DNA of 64,000 bases from contig BPKH01000007.1 of the NCBI GenBank assembly GCA_026005035.1, positions 124,001 to 188,000 of the forward strand, given 5' to 3'. The position numbers and the translations under genes are program-made. Of the stretch, positions 63,785-64,000 are shown in pieces. Within the stretch, counting starts at the first letter, position 1. The number at the start of each line of letters is the position of its first letter. This stretch comes from Porticoccaceae bacterium (GTDB lineage: Bacteria > Pseudomonadota > Gammaproteobacteria > Pseudomonadales > Porticoccaceae). Below the pieces are notes generated by a model that did not search any database, had not been told where the DNA came from, and saw only the letters and a program-made list of their open reading frames with translations.

Positions 63785-64000
63785 TCAGCGGTTTTCGTAC
63801 CAGGATTTGCTGGCGTTGACCGCTCGCACCACGAGCAGCATCACCGGCACTTCGATGAGCACGCCCACCACGGTGGCCAGGGCGGCGCCGGACTGAAAGC
63901 CGAACAGGCTGATGGCCGCCGCGACGGCGAGTTCGAAGAAATTGGAGGCGCCGATGAGCGCCGAGGGGCCGGCGACGCTGTGCTTTTCGCCCACGGCGCG
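63785..64000 (-). CDS. ACR3-type arsenite efflux transporter, C-terminal part (runs off window)
   Basis: The last ~72 residues of an ACR3 family permease: [43 protein letters not shown] and a C-terminal WYENR. ACR3 exports arsenite across the inner membrane. The start is beyond the right edge, so the rest of an ars operon may follow there. Confidence 0.9.
   Translation of the reverse strand, partial: RAVGEKHSVAGPSALIGASNFFELAVAAAISLFGFQSGAALATVVGVLIEVPVMLLVVRAVNASKSWYENR

Overview
The window is a GC-rich (about 70% by eye), gene-dense bacterial chromosome segment. Gene order points to a gammaproteobacterium close to the Chromatiales/Ectothiorhodospiraceae-Pseudomonas part of the class. The markers are ubiC-ubiA-phoB-phoR, recG-oxyR, spoT-rpoZ-gmk, yicC-rph, crc-like/pyrE and slmA-argB-algC-coaBC/radC, plus a ydbH-ynbE-ydbL envelope operon. 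Genes are tightly packed: many start/stop overlaps (ATGA, GTGA, TTGA), interlocked convergent stops, frequent GTG and some TTG starts. I see no tRNA, rRNA, CRISPR array, transposase or phage gene, and no gene-free stretch longer than 300 bp.

Layout. 1-5.4 kb: the 3' part of an APT-kinase/ATP-binding protein, an aldo-keto reductase, an ICL/PEP-mutase-fold protein without the lyase cysteine, a YdjM-type membrane hydrolase and a NUDIX hydrolase. 5.5-9.9 kb: an MFS exporter and ydbH-ynbE-ydbL (phospholipid transport between membranes). 9.8-19 kb: sulfur and redox functions (cysH, cysteine synthase), an RNA m5U methyltransferase, glutaredoxin, thioesterase, TRAP permeases, DUF938, a broken SulP transporter and a TauE permease. 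18.7-28.9 kb: amidotransferase, FemAB-like acyltransferase, flavodoxin, phoR-phoB, ubiA-ubiC, LpxR-like lipid A deacylase, an MFS-PlsC fusion and a Glt-type symporter. 28.9-35.7 kb: phosphate acquisition (OprP-like porin diverging from pstS-pstC-pstA-pstB-phoU), with Pho boxes. 35.7-43.2 kb: recG, oxyR, an epimerase, ridA, spoT, rpoZ, gmk. 43.2-51.4 kb: hrpB and a four-gene molybdenum hydroxylase cluster lying between gmk and yicC. 51.5-60.9 kb: rph, crc-like, pyrE, slmA, argB, algC, coaBC, radC and a PmtA-like methyltransferase. 61-64 kb: an ECF sigma factor with a zinc anti-sigma factor, then metal resistance (GDCCVxC protein, merP, merT, merR, ynfA, ACR3-type arsenite exporter running off the edge).

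Working together. PhoR-PhoB should drive phoB itself, the porin and the pst operon through Pho boxes that can be read in the sequence. MerR should control merTP from a recognisable dyad in a promoter with a 19-bp spacer. SpoT, omega, Gmk, Rph and PyrE form the nucleotide and stringent-response core.

Caution: eleven genes carry twelve apparent frameshifts. Most are one-base changes in or next to short homopolymers, including in spoT, pyrE and pstA, so many are probably sequence errors. The sulP gene also carries an exact 8-bp tandem duplication, which looks like a different kind of event.
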